This document shows, in pieces, positions 8,948 through 17,532 of a DNA stretch of 41,326 bases; position 1 is the stretch's first letter, and every line of letters starts with the position of its first letter. This stretch comes from an uncultured Lewinella sp. GTDB lineage: Bacteria; Bacteroidota; Bacteroidia; Chitinophagales; Saprospiraceae. A program made the position numbers and the translations under genes. The stretch is from assembly GCA_937873655.1 (NCBI GenBank), contig CALMYQ010000110.1:1-41326 (forward strand), in the 5' to 3' direction. The notes beneath the pieces were generated by a model. It searched no databases. It was not told where the DNA came from and saw only the letters and a list, made by a program, of their open reading frames with translations.

Positions 8948-9236
8948 GGAACTGAGGAATTGAGGAACTGAAGAACTGAGGAACTGAAGAACTGAGGAAC
9001 TGAAGAACTGAGGAACTGAAGACTGCCGAACTAAGGAACTGAAGAACTGGCGAACTGAAGAACTGGCGAACCGAGGAACTGCCGAACAGAAGAACTGAGG
9101 AACTGAAGACTGCCGAACTGCCGAACTGCCGAACTGAAGAACTGCCGAACTGCCGAACTGAAGAACTGCCGAACTGCCGAACTGAAGAACTGGCGAACTG
9201 AAGAACCGAGGAACTGAAGAACTGCCGAACTGCCAA
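8938..9236 (+). repeat. 8-bp minisatellite, unit G(A/C/G)(G/A/C)GAACT, about 37 units
   Basis: The array is about 300 bp of 8-bp units: GAGGAACT and GAAGAACT dominate the first half, GCCGAACT and GGCGAACT the second, with a few slipped units (for example near 9020 and 9108). Units starting with GA create TGA at each junction on the plus strand, so all three frames close quickly. The minus strand is free of stops and yields spurious Ser/Val/Gln/Phe-rich frames. It fills the space between the convergent GH109-like and helicase genes. The same family of units recurs at 38569-38656 and 41261-41326. Confidence 0.97.
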
Positions 9237-9296
9237 CTAAAGCCATAAGCTGGCCCTTCTTAGCATGTTTCCGCTCAAATTTCGAGATAACCCATA

Positions 9297-11735
9297 TTAG
9301 CCCGCAATTCGCGCCAGGTGCCGCATCACCAACTGGATCTCTCCATAGGTGTATTTGTCGCCAAAATGCTCCTTGGCGGGTTTGGCTGAACCGGTCTGGT
9401 TGTCCGTGAAAAATTGTTCGATCTCCTGGACTGCGGTCTTCGGGAGGACATCCAGGATATCCAGTTCGCCCAGCCCGACAAAATGGGCCAGGTGCCCTTC
9501 GATGGTGGAGCGGACGAAGCCCCTTTCCTGGGCGATTTCGTCGATGTTCTTGCCGGATTTGAACAGTTCGAAACTCTGGATTTTCGTATCCACCTTGACG
9601 GCGGGCAATTCCGGCTCGGTGATCGGGATATCCTGGACAGCGCAGTAATTGCGGATGATTTCCACAAGGTCTGCGCCGAATTGTTTGGTTTTACCCTTGC
9701 CGATGCCCCGGACGTTTTTCAGTTCCTTCAGGTTGGTGGGCAGGAGCCTGACCAGATCGACGAGGGATTTGGTGGGCAGCACGGAATAGCGTTCCACATC
9801 CAGGATCCCGGCCATATCGTCGCGCCATTTTTTGAGCAACGTGAACAACTCGGGGCGGTCGCCCTTGTAAGCCGCGGCGTATTCGGTATCGACCTTCGGT
9901 TTCATGCGGGAGGCCTGGAAATCGAGTTCGGCGTTGCCCCTGGCGCGCAGGTATTGCTGGGTGGCAAAGCCCGATTTGACGGTTTCGAAACAGGCATTTT
10001 TGGCGAACAGCTCCTTTTGTGCGTTCTCGAGGGCCTCCGTTACCGTTTTCCGGATCTCCTTATTGTCGGTTTCGATCCGGATTTCGCTGAAGGCTTTCAA
10101 CCAGCCTTCGCCGATTTTCACCGCAAACCAGTCGGCAGCCTTTTTGATCCTTTCCTGAAGTTCGGCATTCTCCTCCGGCAGATCGGACTGCGCAAAGAAA
10201 GACATCAACTGGGCGCGGAACTTGTCGGCTACCGGAAACACCTCAGCGGCGGCTTCCTGGCGCACGGCGTTGAACTGCTGGAACGCGCCCGGCACCAGCG
10301 AGTTTTCGTGTTCCAGGAAAGCGCGGTTGAGTTTGTCAAAATCTTTTCTCAGGTCGTTGAAACTGAACAGGTCCAGGATCAGCGATTGCTGGTAGGCTGC
10401 TTTCGACTGGGTCAGGTGGGATTCATCCGGCGCATTCCGGTCGGCTTCTTCCGTATAGTTTTTGACCTTGGTATCGGTCTTGATGCTGGAATGCGCGATT
10501 TTGGACCGCAGGACGATCCCTTCAAAGCTTTTGCAGCGGCTCAGTGCGACGTAAACCTGCCCGTGGGCAAAGGCGGCCTGCGCGTCGATGATGACCCGTT
10601 CGAACGTGAGGCCCTGACTTTTGTGTATGGTAATGGCCCAGGCGAGCCGCAAGGGGTATTGGGTGAAGGATCCGATATTTTCTTCCTGGACTTCCTTGGT
10701 GGTTTCGTCGAGGGTGTATTTAAGGTTTTCCCAGGTATCCGGCGTCACCTCTATGGCTTCTGTCTCGCCCGGGCATTTGACAAAGATCGCGTCGTCATCG
10801 ATGCCGGTGATCCGGCCGATCTTGCCGTTGTAATAGCGTTTTTCGCGGGTGAGGTCGTTTTTGACGAACATGACCTGAGCGCCCACCTTGAAGGCCAGTT
10901 CCTCATCGGTAGGGTAGGCGTGAGCCGGAAAATCCCCTTTTATTTTGGCCCGGTAGGTATGGGCGGTTCCGGATAATCCGGCCAGTTTTTCATTGTTGAT
11001 CTCCTGCGCGGAGGCGTTATGCGAGGTCAGCGTGATGTAGGCGTCCTCATCTTTGGGGTGAAAACCGGGCACGAAGCGGGCGTTCAGGGCATCCAGCACC
11101 TCGTTATCGATGAGGTTGTCGCGGACCTTGTTAAGCAGGCGGATGAAGGTTTGGTCCGATTGGCGGTAGATATGTTTCAATTCGATGGCTACCGGGTCGG
11201 TCTGTTGCAGGGCCAGGCTGCTGAAGAAATAGGGGGTCTGATAGTGCTCCCGGAGGAGGTACCATTCGTCGTCCTTGACCACGGGCGGCAACTGGTGGAG
11301 GTCGCCGATCATCAGGAGCTGAACGCCCCCGAAGGGTTTGTGGCGGTTTTTGTACCGGCGCAGAACGTCGTCAATGCCGTCGAGCAGGTCGGCGCGCACC
11401 ATGCTGATCTCGTCGATCACGAGGAGGTCGAGGCTCTGGATGACGCGGATCTTGTCGCGGGAGAAGCGCCGCTGGCGGTTGAGATCCCGGCTGTTGCCCG
11501 GCAGAAAGGGCCCGAACGGAAGCTGAAAGAAAGAATGGATGGTCATCCCGCCGGCATTGATGGCCGCTACGCCTGTGGGCGCAACGACGGCCATCCGTTT
11601 GAGGGGTGATGCCTTGATCTGGTGTAAAAAGGTGGTTTTGCCTGTGCCGGCCTTGCCCGTCAGGAAGATGTTCTTGTCGGTGTGGTTAACGTATTCAAAC
11701 GCCAGTTCGAGTTGGGGGTTGGATTGCAAACTCAT
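9297..11735 (-). CDS. PIF1-like helicase with C-terminal HRDC and helix-turn-helix domains
   Basis: 812 aa, ATG at 11735. Residues 1-430 are a superfamily 1B helicase core of the PIF1/RecD2 kind: Walker A GKAGTGKTT (27-35), motif Ia VVAPTGVAAINAGG, motif Ic TIHSFFQ, Walker B VIDEIS (D108, E109), motif III LMIGDLHQLPPV, motif V WAITIHKSQGLTF and motif VI VYVALSRCKS. A middle charged region follows. An HRDC domain is at about 628-692 (VLPTKSLVDLVRLLPTNLKE ... GIGKGKTKQFG) and an HTH_40-type domain at about 715-765 (FELFKSGKNIDEIAQERGFV), both modules better known from RecQ. It probably unwinds DNA 5' to 3' at stalled forks or G-rich structures. Its own promoter is visible at 11860-11890. Confidence 0.92.
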   Translation of the reverse strand: MSLQSNPQLELAFEYVNHTDKNIFLTGKAGTGKTTFLHQIKASPLKRMAVVAPTGVAAINAGGMTIHSFFQLPFGPFLPGNSRDLNRQRRFSRDKIRVIQSLDLLVIDEISMVRADLLDGIDDVLRRYKNRHKPFGGVQLLMIGDLHQLPPVVKDDEWYLLREHYQTPYFFSSLALQQTDPVAIELKHIYRQSDQTFIRLLNKVRDNLIDNEVLDALNARFVPGFHPKDEDAYITLTSHNASAQEINNEKLAGLSGTAHTYRAKIKGDFPAHAYPTDEELAFKVGAQVMFVKNDLTREKRYYNGKIGRITGIDDDAIFVKCPGETEAIEVTPDTWENLKYTLDETTKEVQEENIGSFTQYPLRLAWAITIHKSQGLTFERVIIDAQAAFAHGQVYVALSRCKSFEGIVLRSKIAHSSIKTDTKVKNYTEEADRNAPDESHLTQSKAAYQQSLILDLFSFNDLRKDFDKLNRAFLEHENSLVPGAFQQFNAVRQEAAAEVFPVADKFRAQLMSFFAQSDLPEENAELQERIKKAADWFAVKIGEGWLKAFSEIRIETDNKEIRKTVTEALENAQKELFAKNACFETVKSGFATQQYLRARGNAELDFQASRMKPKVDTEYAAAYKGDRPELFTLLKKWRDDMAGILDVERYSVLPTKSLVDLVRLLPTNLKELKNVRGIGKGKTKQFGADLVEIIRNYCAVQDIPITEPELPAVKVDTKIQSFELFKSGKNIDEIAQERGFVRSTIEGHLAHFVGLGELDILDVLPKTAVQEIEQFFTDNQTGSAKPAKEHFGDKYTYGEIQLVMRHLARIAG

Positions 11736-11859
11736 GGTCTTTTTTAGCTGCCGGGTCCCGGCTGTTCAGGTTGATCAGGACCGTAAAATCAGGGTTAAAT
11801 ACCCATTCGAAACCGATGACGGGATAGGAACACTGCGACGATGAAAGATCCTGCCTGTG

Positions 11860-11890
11860 CAAAGATAAGGAAGGATTCCGGCGCTGTCAA
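11860..11890 (-). promoter_or_regulatory. Bacteroidota promoter for the PIF1-like helicase
   Basis: On the minus strand TTG (11888-11890) is followed by exactly 20 bp and TATCTTTG (11860-11867), a full TAnnTTTG match. The leader to the ATG at 11735 would be about 120 nt. Confidence 0.7.
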
Positions 11891-11951
11891 GGACAAATTC
11901 GGGTTTTTGGAACAGGTCAAATGAAGGTTGGGAGGTGAAAGCCTGTTGGGG

Positions 11952-11982
11952 TTGAAAACTATGGCAAATTTATCTATATTTG
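11952..11982 (+). promoter_or_regulatory. Bacteroidota promoter for the CotH-family gene
   Basis: TTG (11952-11954), a 20-bp spacer and TATATTTG (11975-11982), a full TAnnTTTG match, 38 bp before the ATG at 12021. It is divergent from the helicase promoter about 60 bp away. Confidence 0.7.
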
Positions 11983-12020
11983 TTTCATTAAATGGTGATT
12001 TGTATTTATTAATCCTTCTT

Positions 12021-13649
12021 ATGGACAATCAAACAGGGGTTAAACTTATTCTTGTTTCTTTAATCCATCTATTGGCAGTACTTCCGCTGCTGCTTCCCGC
12101 TCAACCCCTCACCACCAACCTCCCCATCGTCCGCATCGAAACTGACGGCCGGGAGATTCCCGACGAACCGAAGATAACGGTACAGGTCTATATCACGGAT
12201 AACGGCCCCGGTCAAATGAACGGCCTCGACGACCCGCCCAATATCTACGCAGGTTTTGCGGGGATCGAGCGCCGGGGCGCCAGCAGCCTGTGGTATCCGC
12301 AGCCGTCTTATGCCATCGAAACCCGGGAGGAGAACGGGGATGAGCTGGATATTTCCCCCTTCGGATGGCCGAAAGAAAGCGACTGGACCCTGATCACGCA
12401 TTTCAACGACCGCGCCCTGATGCGCAACCTGTTGTCCTTTCATTTTTTCCGGCAAATGGGGCATTACGCGCCGCGCGCCCGACTGGTCGAAGCTGTGCTC
12501 AACGGCGATTACCGGGGCATTTACCTGTTCTGCGAACGGATCAAGCGGGATAAGGGCCGGGTAGATGTCGCCAAACTGGACGAGGACGAGATCACCGGCC
12601 CCGAACTTACCGGCGGCTACATCATCAAGGTGGATTATTTCTCCCCCCAGGACAGCTGGCAGGGCGCCTTTGAGGCAGCCGGCCGCCCTGTTCACTACGT
12701 TTATTACTACCCCAAACCCGAAGATATCCGGCCTGAGCAAAAATCCTATATCCAGGCCTTTATGTACAATTTTGAATCGGCGCTTTACAGCCAGGGATTT
12801 GCCGACCCCCAGACAGGTTACCGGAAATACATCGATGTGACGTCCTTTATCGATTACCTGATCGTGCAGGAATTGTCGAGGAATGTCGACGGGTTCAAGA
12901 AGAGCAGTTATTTCTGGAAGGCCAAGGACAACGACGGCGGCCTGCTGCACGCCGGGCCCGTCTGGGATTTCGACTGGGCCTGGAAGAACATCAACGAATG
13001 CTTTTTCGGCGCTACCGACGGCAGCGGTTTTTCATACCGGGTCAACGATTGCGGACCGGATATCCCCGCCCCGGGCTGGTTGCCCCGAATGCTGCAGGAT
13101 ACTTTTTTTGCCAACCGCCTGCGATGCCGCTACGATTCCCTTCGGGAAGGGTTGTTGTCGGAGGCGCAGATCTTCGGCTTCATCGACAGTGTGGCCCAAT
13201 CCGTGGAAACAGCTCAGGTCCGGCATTTTGACCGCTGGGATATACTGGGCGTCAATACCGGAGCGCCGGAAGTGCCGCCGATCCCGGCAACCTACGCGGG
13301 AGAGATCGAAAAGCTCAAAACCTGGATCCGTCTGCGCCTCCAATGGCTGGACGCCAGCCTTCCAGGTCAGTGCGGACCCGCACCGCCGCCTGATCCTGCA
13401 GCCCCGCCGTTGCGGGTAGTTCCCAATCCGGCAGTAAGCGGAGAGATATACGTACAAGGCCGGAATACCGCACAGACCCATTATACCCTGTACGATGCGG
13501 CCGGGCGTAAAATCCGTCCGTTGACAGCCTTTCAGGATGCATTCGGCCGCATCGATGTCTCCGGTTTGCCGGCCGGCGTTTACCTGGTCCGGGTGAGTTG
13601 GCCGGATGGGAGCCATGGGGCGGACACGGTCAGGTTTTTGGTATTTTGA
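12021..13649 (+). CDS. CotH kinase family protein with T9SS sorting domain
   Basis: 542 aa from the ATG at 12021, which starts a signal peptide (MDNQTGVKLILVSLIHLLAVLPLLLPAQ); the longer frame from 11928 would run through the promoter. The CotH fold spans about residues 35-440: LPIVRIETDGREIPDEPKI, a beta segment, GDYRGIYLFCERIKRDKGRV, GGYIIKVDY, YIDVTSFIDYLIVQELSRN, then YFWKAKDNDGG and GPVWDFDWAWKN, where the DFD acids are the metal-binding kinase-like site. Residues about 465-542 are a type A T9SS sorting domain (VVPNPAVSGEIYVQG ... YTLYDAAGRKI ... GLPAGVYLVRVSW), so it is exported and probably attached to the surface. Bacterial CotH proteins can phosphorylate extracellular proteins; the target is unknown. 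Confidence 0.9.
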   Translation: MDNQTGVKLILVSLIHLLAVLPLLLPAQPLTTNLPIVRIETDGREIPDEPKITVQVYITDNGPGQMNGLDDPPNIYAGFAGIERRGASSLWYPQPSYAIETREENGDELDISPFGWPKESDWTLITHFNDRALMRNLLSFHFFRQMGHYAPRARLVEAVLNGDYRGIYLFCERIKRDKGRVDVAKLDEDEITGPELTGGYIIKVDYFSPQDSWQGAFEAAGRPVHYVYYYPKPEDIRPEQKSYIQAFMYNFESALYSQGFADPQTGYRKYIDVTSFIDYLIVQELSRNVDGFKKSSYFWKAKDNDGGLLHAGPVWDFDWAWKNINECFFGATDGSGFSYRVNDCGPDIPAPGWLPRMLQDTFFANRLRCRYDSLREGLLSEAQIFGFIDSVAQSVETAQVRHFDRWDILGVNTGAPEVPPIPATYAGEIEKLKTWIRLRLQWLDASLPGQCGPAPPPDPAAPPLRVVPNPAVSGEIYVQGRNTAQTHYTLYDAAGRKIRPLTAFQDAFGRIDVSGLPAGVYLVRVSWPDGSHGADTVRFLVF

Positions 13650-13817
13650 ACCGGTTTCCCAGGCCGGGATCGCGGAAGCACCTTGATCCGAATCTTGAAA
13701 TTGCGGCAGGGAAAACATCCGTGTCAACAAAAACATCTCTTCTTAATGGCTAAAGTTTACATCCAATAAGGATGAAATTCCGATTTTTGCCGCCCCTTTT
13801 GAAATCAAGAACCGGAA

Positions 13818-15134
13818 ATGGTATACGAAATCCTGCGGCCGATCGTCAGGCTGGCCCTGAAAATTGTATTCAAAAAGATTGATCTGATCCGCAAGGAGCG
13901 CATTCCCGGTCAAGGGCCTGTAATATTTGCCGCTAACCATCCGACGGCCTTCATCGACCACGCCTTGCTGGCCTGCTTCCAATCCAGAAACCTGCAATTC
14001 CTGACCCGTGGCGATTATTATACCAACCCGGTGAACACCTTCCTGCTCGGGCTGGGGCATATCCGGCCGGTTTACCGCATCCACGAGTCGGGATTTACGA
14101 TGGCAAAGACCAATCTGAAATCCTTTGCAGGGTATTTCATGCCGGGTAAAGAAAAGGAAGCCCTGATGGTTTCGGTGGAAGGCTACACGACTCACGAAAA
14201 ACGGCTGCGCCCCGTCCGGAAAGGCGCTGCCAGGATTGCATTCGAAACGCTGGAAGCGGGGACTGCGGCGGAAGTGCATATCGTCCCGGTCGGCCTGAAT
14301 TATACCTATGCCGACCGCTTCCGGTCGCAGGCCATGGTCGTTTTTGACGAGCCGATCCGGGCTTCCGATTATATGGGGCTGTTACATGAAAACAAAGCAA
14401 AGGCCGTAAATGCCCTGACGGAAGAGATCAAAAAGCGACTTGAAGCCAATGTGATCATCATCCGGAAGGACCGGGAGGAAGTCGCCGAAGCTTTTTTTAC
14501 GCTTTACCGGTCGGATCACCCGCGCGCAAGCCGACCTGTTGTTACGGGTTTTCAGGAGCAGTTATGGGCGGAAAAAGCCATTGCTGATGGGGTTAATGCT
14601 ATGGATGACCGGACGTATGAAGAGTGGAATGAACTGCAAAAGTATTATTTTTCCACCCTGGAACGAGCGGGCCTGCAGGACGAAACCCTGGTCCGGAGAA
14701 ATGTTAAGACCTTTTCCAACAGGTTGAAGCTGATTTTGGGCTTTCTTCCTGCAACGGCCGGCTGCCTCTGGAGCCTGCCTCCGTTTTGGCTGGGCAAGCG
14801 AATGTCGGCAAAAATGAAGCGGCGATCCTTTGTGTCATCGGTCCGGTTGGGCGTTTCCCTCGGGACATTGATCGGTTACAGCCTGATCTGGGGCGTGATC
14901 GCCTGGTTTTTGTCGGGTATCTGGGCGGCGATATGGGTTCCGCTGCTGCCGGCGGCTGCCTGGTTCAGCATTCCGTACCGGGAATTGCGGGAAAGCTGGC
15001 GACAGGATAGCCGGCTCAACCGCCTTCCGTTGCAGGAACATGCGGGCCTGATGATCAGCCGTGAGCAGTTGCTTGCGGGGCTCAAGCCATTATTGCCGCC
15101 GGAATCGCCCCGGGCAGCCGTCCGGAAGCTATAA
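13818..15134 (+). CDS. PlsC-type lysophospholipid acyltransferase, first of a tandem pair
   Basis: 438 aa. The acyltransferase domain is at about 25-230. Motif I is NHPTAFID (N40, H41, D47), the Bacteroidota HX5D form of the HX4D catalytic motif, and a later VSVEGYTTHEKRLRP occupies the place of the FPEG motif, with Val-Ser for Phe-Pro. Two or three hydrophobic helices at about 300-400 suggest an inner-membrane anchor, an arrangement seen in long Bacteroidota glycerol-acyltransferases. It likely transfers acyl chains in phospholipid or other lipid synthesis. It is separated from its paralogue by 8 bp and the two are similar along their full length, so this is a tandem duplication in one operon. 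Confidence 0.88.
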   Translation: MVYEILRPIVRLALKIVFKKIDLIRKERIPGQGPVIFAANHPTAFIDHALLACFQSRNLQFLTRGDYYTNPVNTFLLGLGHIRPVYRIHESGFTMAKTNLKSFAGYFMPGKEKEALMVSVEGYTTHEKRLRPVRKGAARIAFETLEAGTAAEVHIVPVGLNYTYADRFRSQAMVVFDEPIRASDYMGLLHENKAKAVNALTEEIKKRLEANVIIIRKDREEVAEAFFTLYRSDHPRASRPVVTGFQEQLWAEKAIADGVNAMDDRTYEEWNELQKYYFSTLERAGLQDETLVRRNVKTFSNRLKLILGFLPATAGCLWSLPPFWLGKRMSAKMKRRSFVSSVRLGVSLGTLIGYSLIWGVIAWFLSGIWAAIWVPLLPAAAWFSIPYRELRESWRQDSRLNRLPLQEHAGLMISREQLLAGLKPLLPPESPRAAVRKL

Positions 15135-15142
15135 GCTTTTAA

Positions 15143-16465
15143 ATGATCTTAGACCTGATATCCGTCATGGTGCACAAAATGCTGAAACCCGTTGTCATTC
15201 TTGCCTTGAAAACGGTTTACCGGAATATCGATCTGATCCGGAAAGACCGCATTCCGAAAGAGGGCCCCGTCATCTTTGTCGCCAACCACCCCACGGCCTT
15301 TATTGACCCTGTTTTGCTGGCTGCGCTTCAGGACCGGACCGTGCATTTCCTGACCCGGGGCGATTATTTCAACAGCCGGTTGTTCGGCGCTTTCCTCACC
15401 CTGCTCCATGTGAGGCCCCTCTACAGGCTGAACGAATCGGGTTTTGCCAAGGTGAAAACGAACCTGTCCACTTTCAATCTCCTGTTTCATCCCGATGGGA
15501 AAAGGGAAACCATCCTGGTCTCGGTAGAGGGCAACGCCACCCACGAAAAGCGCATGCGCCCCGTCAAAAAAGGCGCCGCCCGCATTGCCTTCGATACCCT
15601 GGAATCCGGTGGTTTCGAAGAAATTTACCTGGTACCGGTCGGGTTTACCTATACCTATGCCGAGCAGTTCCGGTCGCAGGTCATGATGATCTTTGACGAC
15701 CCCATCAGCGGCAGCGACTTTCTGGAAATATACCGGGAAAACAAGGCCAGGGGGATCACGGCGCTGACCGAAGAGATCAAAAAACGGCTGGAGGACAATG
15801 TGGTCATCCTCAACCGGGACCGGGAGGATGTGGCCGAAGCGTTTTTCGTGCTGTACCGGTCGGACCACCCGCGACCATTCTGGCCGGTGATCACGCATCA
15901 GGAAGAGCAACTGTCGGCCGAAAAAGCGATCGGCGACGGGGTGAACGCGATGGATGACCAGGAATACCACCGATGGAATGAACTGCAAAAGGCATATTTC
16001 ACCGCATTGGAGCAAGCCGGATTGGAGGATGCGACCCTGGTGCGGAAAAACGCCGCCGGCCTGCTGAATACCGTGATGCTCATCGCGGGGTTTTTACCCG
16101 CAGCATTGGGGTATTTATGGGCCTGGCTGCCCTTGCTGCCGGGAAAATACCTGGCAGAACAAAAGGTGCGCCGGCTGGAGTTCAAAATTTCCGTTCAAAT
16201 GGGCGTTGGGCTGGGCGCCTTCCTGGTCTACACGACCCTTTGGCTGCTGATCAGCCTGCTGACGGCCAATATCTGGATTGCCGTCTTGATTCCGGTCCTG
16301 TTTGCGGCCGCCTACTTCTGCATTTGGTATGAAGAGCTCTGGCATAAATGGCGGCAGGATTACCGGCTCCATCGCCTGCCTTTGCAGGAACATGGGACAT
16401 TGATCATCCTGCGGGAACAGCTGGCCGCGGGGCTTAAAGCGTTATTGCCGCCGGCCGCTCCCTGA
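15143..16465 (+). CDS. PlsC-type lysophospholipid acyltransferase, second of a tandem pair
   Basis: 440 aa. Same architecture as the gene just upstream: motif I NHPTAFID (N48, H49, D55), LTRGDYF, VSVEGNATHEKRMRP, GAARIAFDTLE, and two hydrophobic regions at about 310-400. Long blocks are nearly identical between the two (for example LTEEIKKRLE, LYRSDHP, DGVNAMDD, WNELQK), while the segments around the proposed acyl-binding part and the membrane helices have diverged. That pattern suggests different acyl donors or acceptors, but this is inference. The 8-bp gap points to co-transcription. A perfect 16-bp palindrome begins four bases after the stop. Confidence 0.88.
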   Translation: MILDLISVMVHKMLKPVVILALKTVYRNIDLIRKDRIPKEGPVIFVANHPTAFIDPVLLAALQDRTVHFLTRGDYFNSRLFGAFLTLLHVRPLYRLNESGFAKVKTNLSTFNLLFHPDGKRETILVSVEGNATHEKRMRPVKKGAARIAFDTLESGGFEEIYLVPVGFTYTYAEQFRSQVMMIFDDPISGSDFLEIYRENKARGITALTEEIKKRLEDNVVILNRDREDVAEAFFVLYRSDHPRPFWPVITHQEEQLSAEKAIGDGVNAMDDQEYHRWNELQKAYFTALEQAGLEDATLVRKNAAGLLNTVMLIAGFLPAALGYLWAWLPLLPGKYLAEQKVRRLEFKISVQMGVGLGAFLVYTTLWLLISLLTANIWIAVLIPVLFAAAYFCIWYEELWHKWRQDYRLHRLPLQEHGTLIILREQLAAGLKALLPPAAP

Positions 16466-16468
16466 GAA

Positions 16469-16484
16469 TACGCAGATCTGCGTA
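16469..16484. promoter_or_regulatory. Perfect 16-bp palindrome TACGCAGATCTGCGTA
   Basis: A self-complementary site three bases after the acyltransferase stop and 112 bp before the cytochrome start. It has no T-run, so it is not a standard terminator. Either a protein operator for the following genes or a short dispersed palindrome. Confidence 0.5.
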
Positions 16485-16595
16485 GCTGGTTCAGGTAATT
16501 CTGCAGATGCAGGAAGGCTGTTCACGCCTGCAATTTTGCGTTGTTAAAACCGCTGACCATCCGGAGCGGAACACCAAACCAAACATCGCAGAACC

Positions 16596-17495
16596 ATGAG
16601 AAAATTGCTAAAGTGGACCGGCATTATCCTCGGAGGCCTCCTGTTGGTTGCCCTTTTCAGTTCCTGGATACTCTCCCGGAAATTCCTGAAAGAATCGGAA
16701 AAGACCTACCAGGTTGCGGTCACCCCGGTAACGATCCCCTCGGATTCGGCTTCCCTGGAACGGGGGCGGGTGCTGTCGGTAGGCTGTCGGGATTGCCACG
16801 ATACGAACCTTGCCGGCAAGGTGTTTTTTGACGACCCTGCGATTGGGGTTTTGCCTTCCTCCAACCTGACGCGCGCCAAAGGCAGCGAAACGGAAGGGTA
16901 TGCGCCCGGGGATTACGTTCGGGCCCTGCGACACGGGCTGAACCGGGCCGGTCACCCGCTTATGATCATGCCCAGCGAATCCTATACCCACCTCAGCGAT
17001 CAGGATCTGGGCTCGCTGGTGGCCTTTTTGATGACCCTTAAGCCGGTTGAGCGGACTTTTCCCAAACGGAAATTTACCTATATGGCGCAGGTCATGGCCG
17101 GCGCCGGCCTTTTCGGCGACCTGTACCCTTACCATGTGATTGATCACGACAAGGCCCGTAATATCACCGCGCCGCCCATTGGTCCTACGGAGGAATACGG
17201 GGCCTATATCTTCAGTATCGGCGGCTGTAAGACCTGCCACGGAGAGCACCTTGGCGGCGGCCCGTCTCCGGACCCGGCTTCCCCGGTAGTACCCAATGTT
17301 TCTGTAAGCGGCAACCCCGGTAAATGGACAGCCGCACAGTTTGTGCAGGTTTTCCGAACAGGTACAACCCCCGAAGGCAAACAACTGGACGGCAAGTTTA
17401 TGCCGTTTCCTGGGATCGGCGCTTTGCAGGATGCGGAGATCGAGGCGCTTTATCACTATATCCGGTCGTTGCCGCCGGCGCCGGAACGGAAATAA
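16596..17495 (+). CDS. Di-haem c-type cytochrome, membrane-anchored
   Basis: 299 aa. One N-terminal membrane helix (about 9-26) would hold it in the inner membrane with the rest in the periplasm. Two haem-attachment motifs are present: CRDCH at 64-68, early in the first domain (GRVLSVGCRDCHDTNLAGKV), and CKTCH at 211-215 (GGCKTCHGEHLGGG). Likely methionine ligands lie after each, in HPLMIMPSESY and GKFMPFPGIG. This layout resembles the di-haem subunits of periplasmic dehydrogenases and nitric-oxide-type electron carriers, but no dehydrogenase is adjacent. It is followed after 37 bp by a small membrane protein, probably in the same transcript. Confidence 0.9.
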   Translation: MRKLLKWTGIILGGLLLVALFSSWILSRKFLKESEKTYQVAVTPVTIPSDSASLERGRVLSVGCRDCHDTNLAGKVFFDDPAIGVLPSSNLTRAKGSETEGYAPGDYVRALRHGLNRAGHPLMIMPSESYTHLSDQDLGSLVAFLMTLKPVERTFPKRKFTYMAQVMAGAGLFGDLYPYHVIDHDKARNITAPPIGPTEEYGAYIFSIGGCKTCHGEHLGGGPSPDPASPVVPNVSVSGNPGKWTAAQFVQVFRTGTTPEGKQLDGKFMPFPGIGALQDAEIEALYHYIRSLPPAPERK

Positions 17496-17532
17496 TTTCA
17501 ACCACTTATAACCTTAAAACAACAACAAGAAA

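Noticed and set aside
8859..9236. Minus-strand frames rich in SSSVRQF repeats
   Set aside because: They are the stop-free strand of the 8-bp minisatellite; the period and composition explain the whole sequence.
9414..10976. Long plus-strand frame of 520 aa opposite the helicase
   Set aside because: Antisense shadow of a well-supported helicase gene; sequence has no recognisable motif.
11928..12020. Upstream start for the CotH gene at 11928
   Set aside because: This extension would be translated through the TTG-N20-TATATTTG promoter and lacks signal-peptide logic; the ATG at 12021 begins a normal signal peptide.
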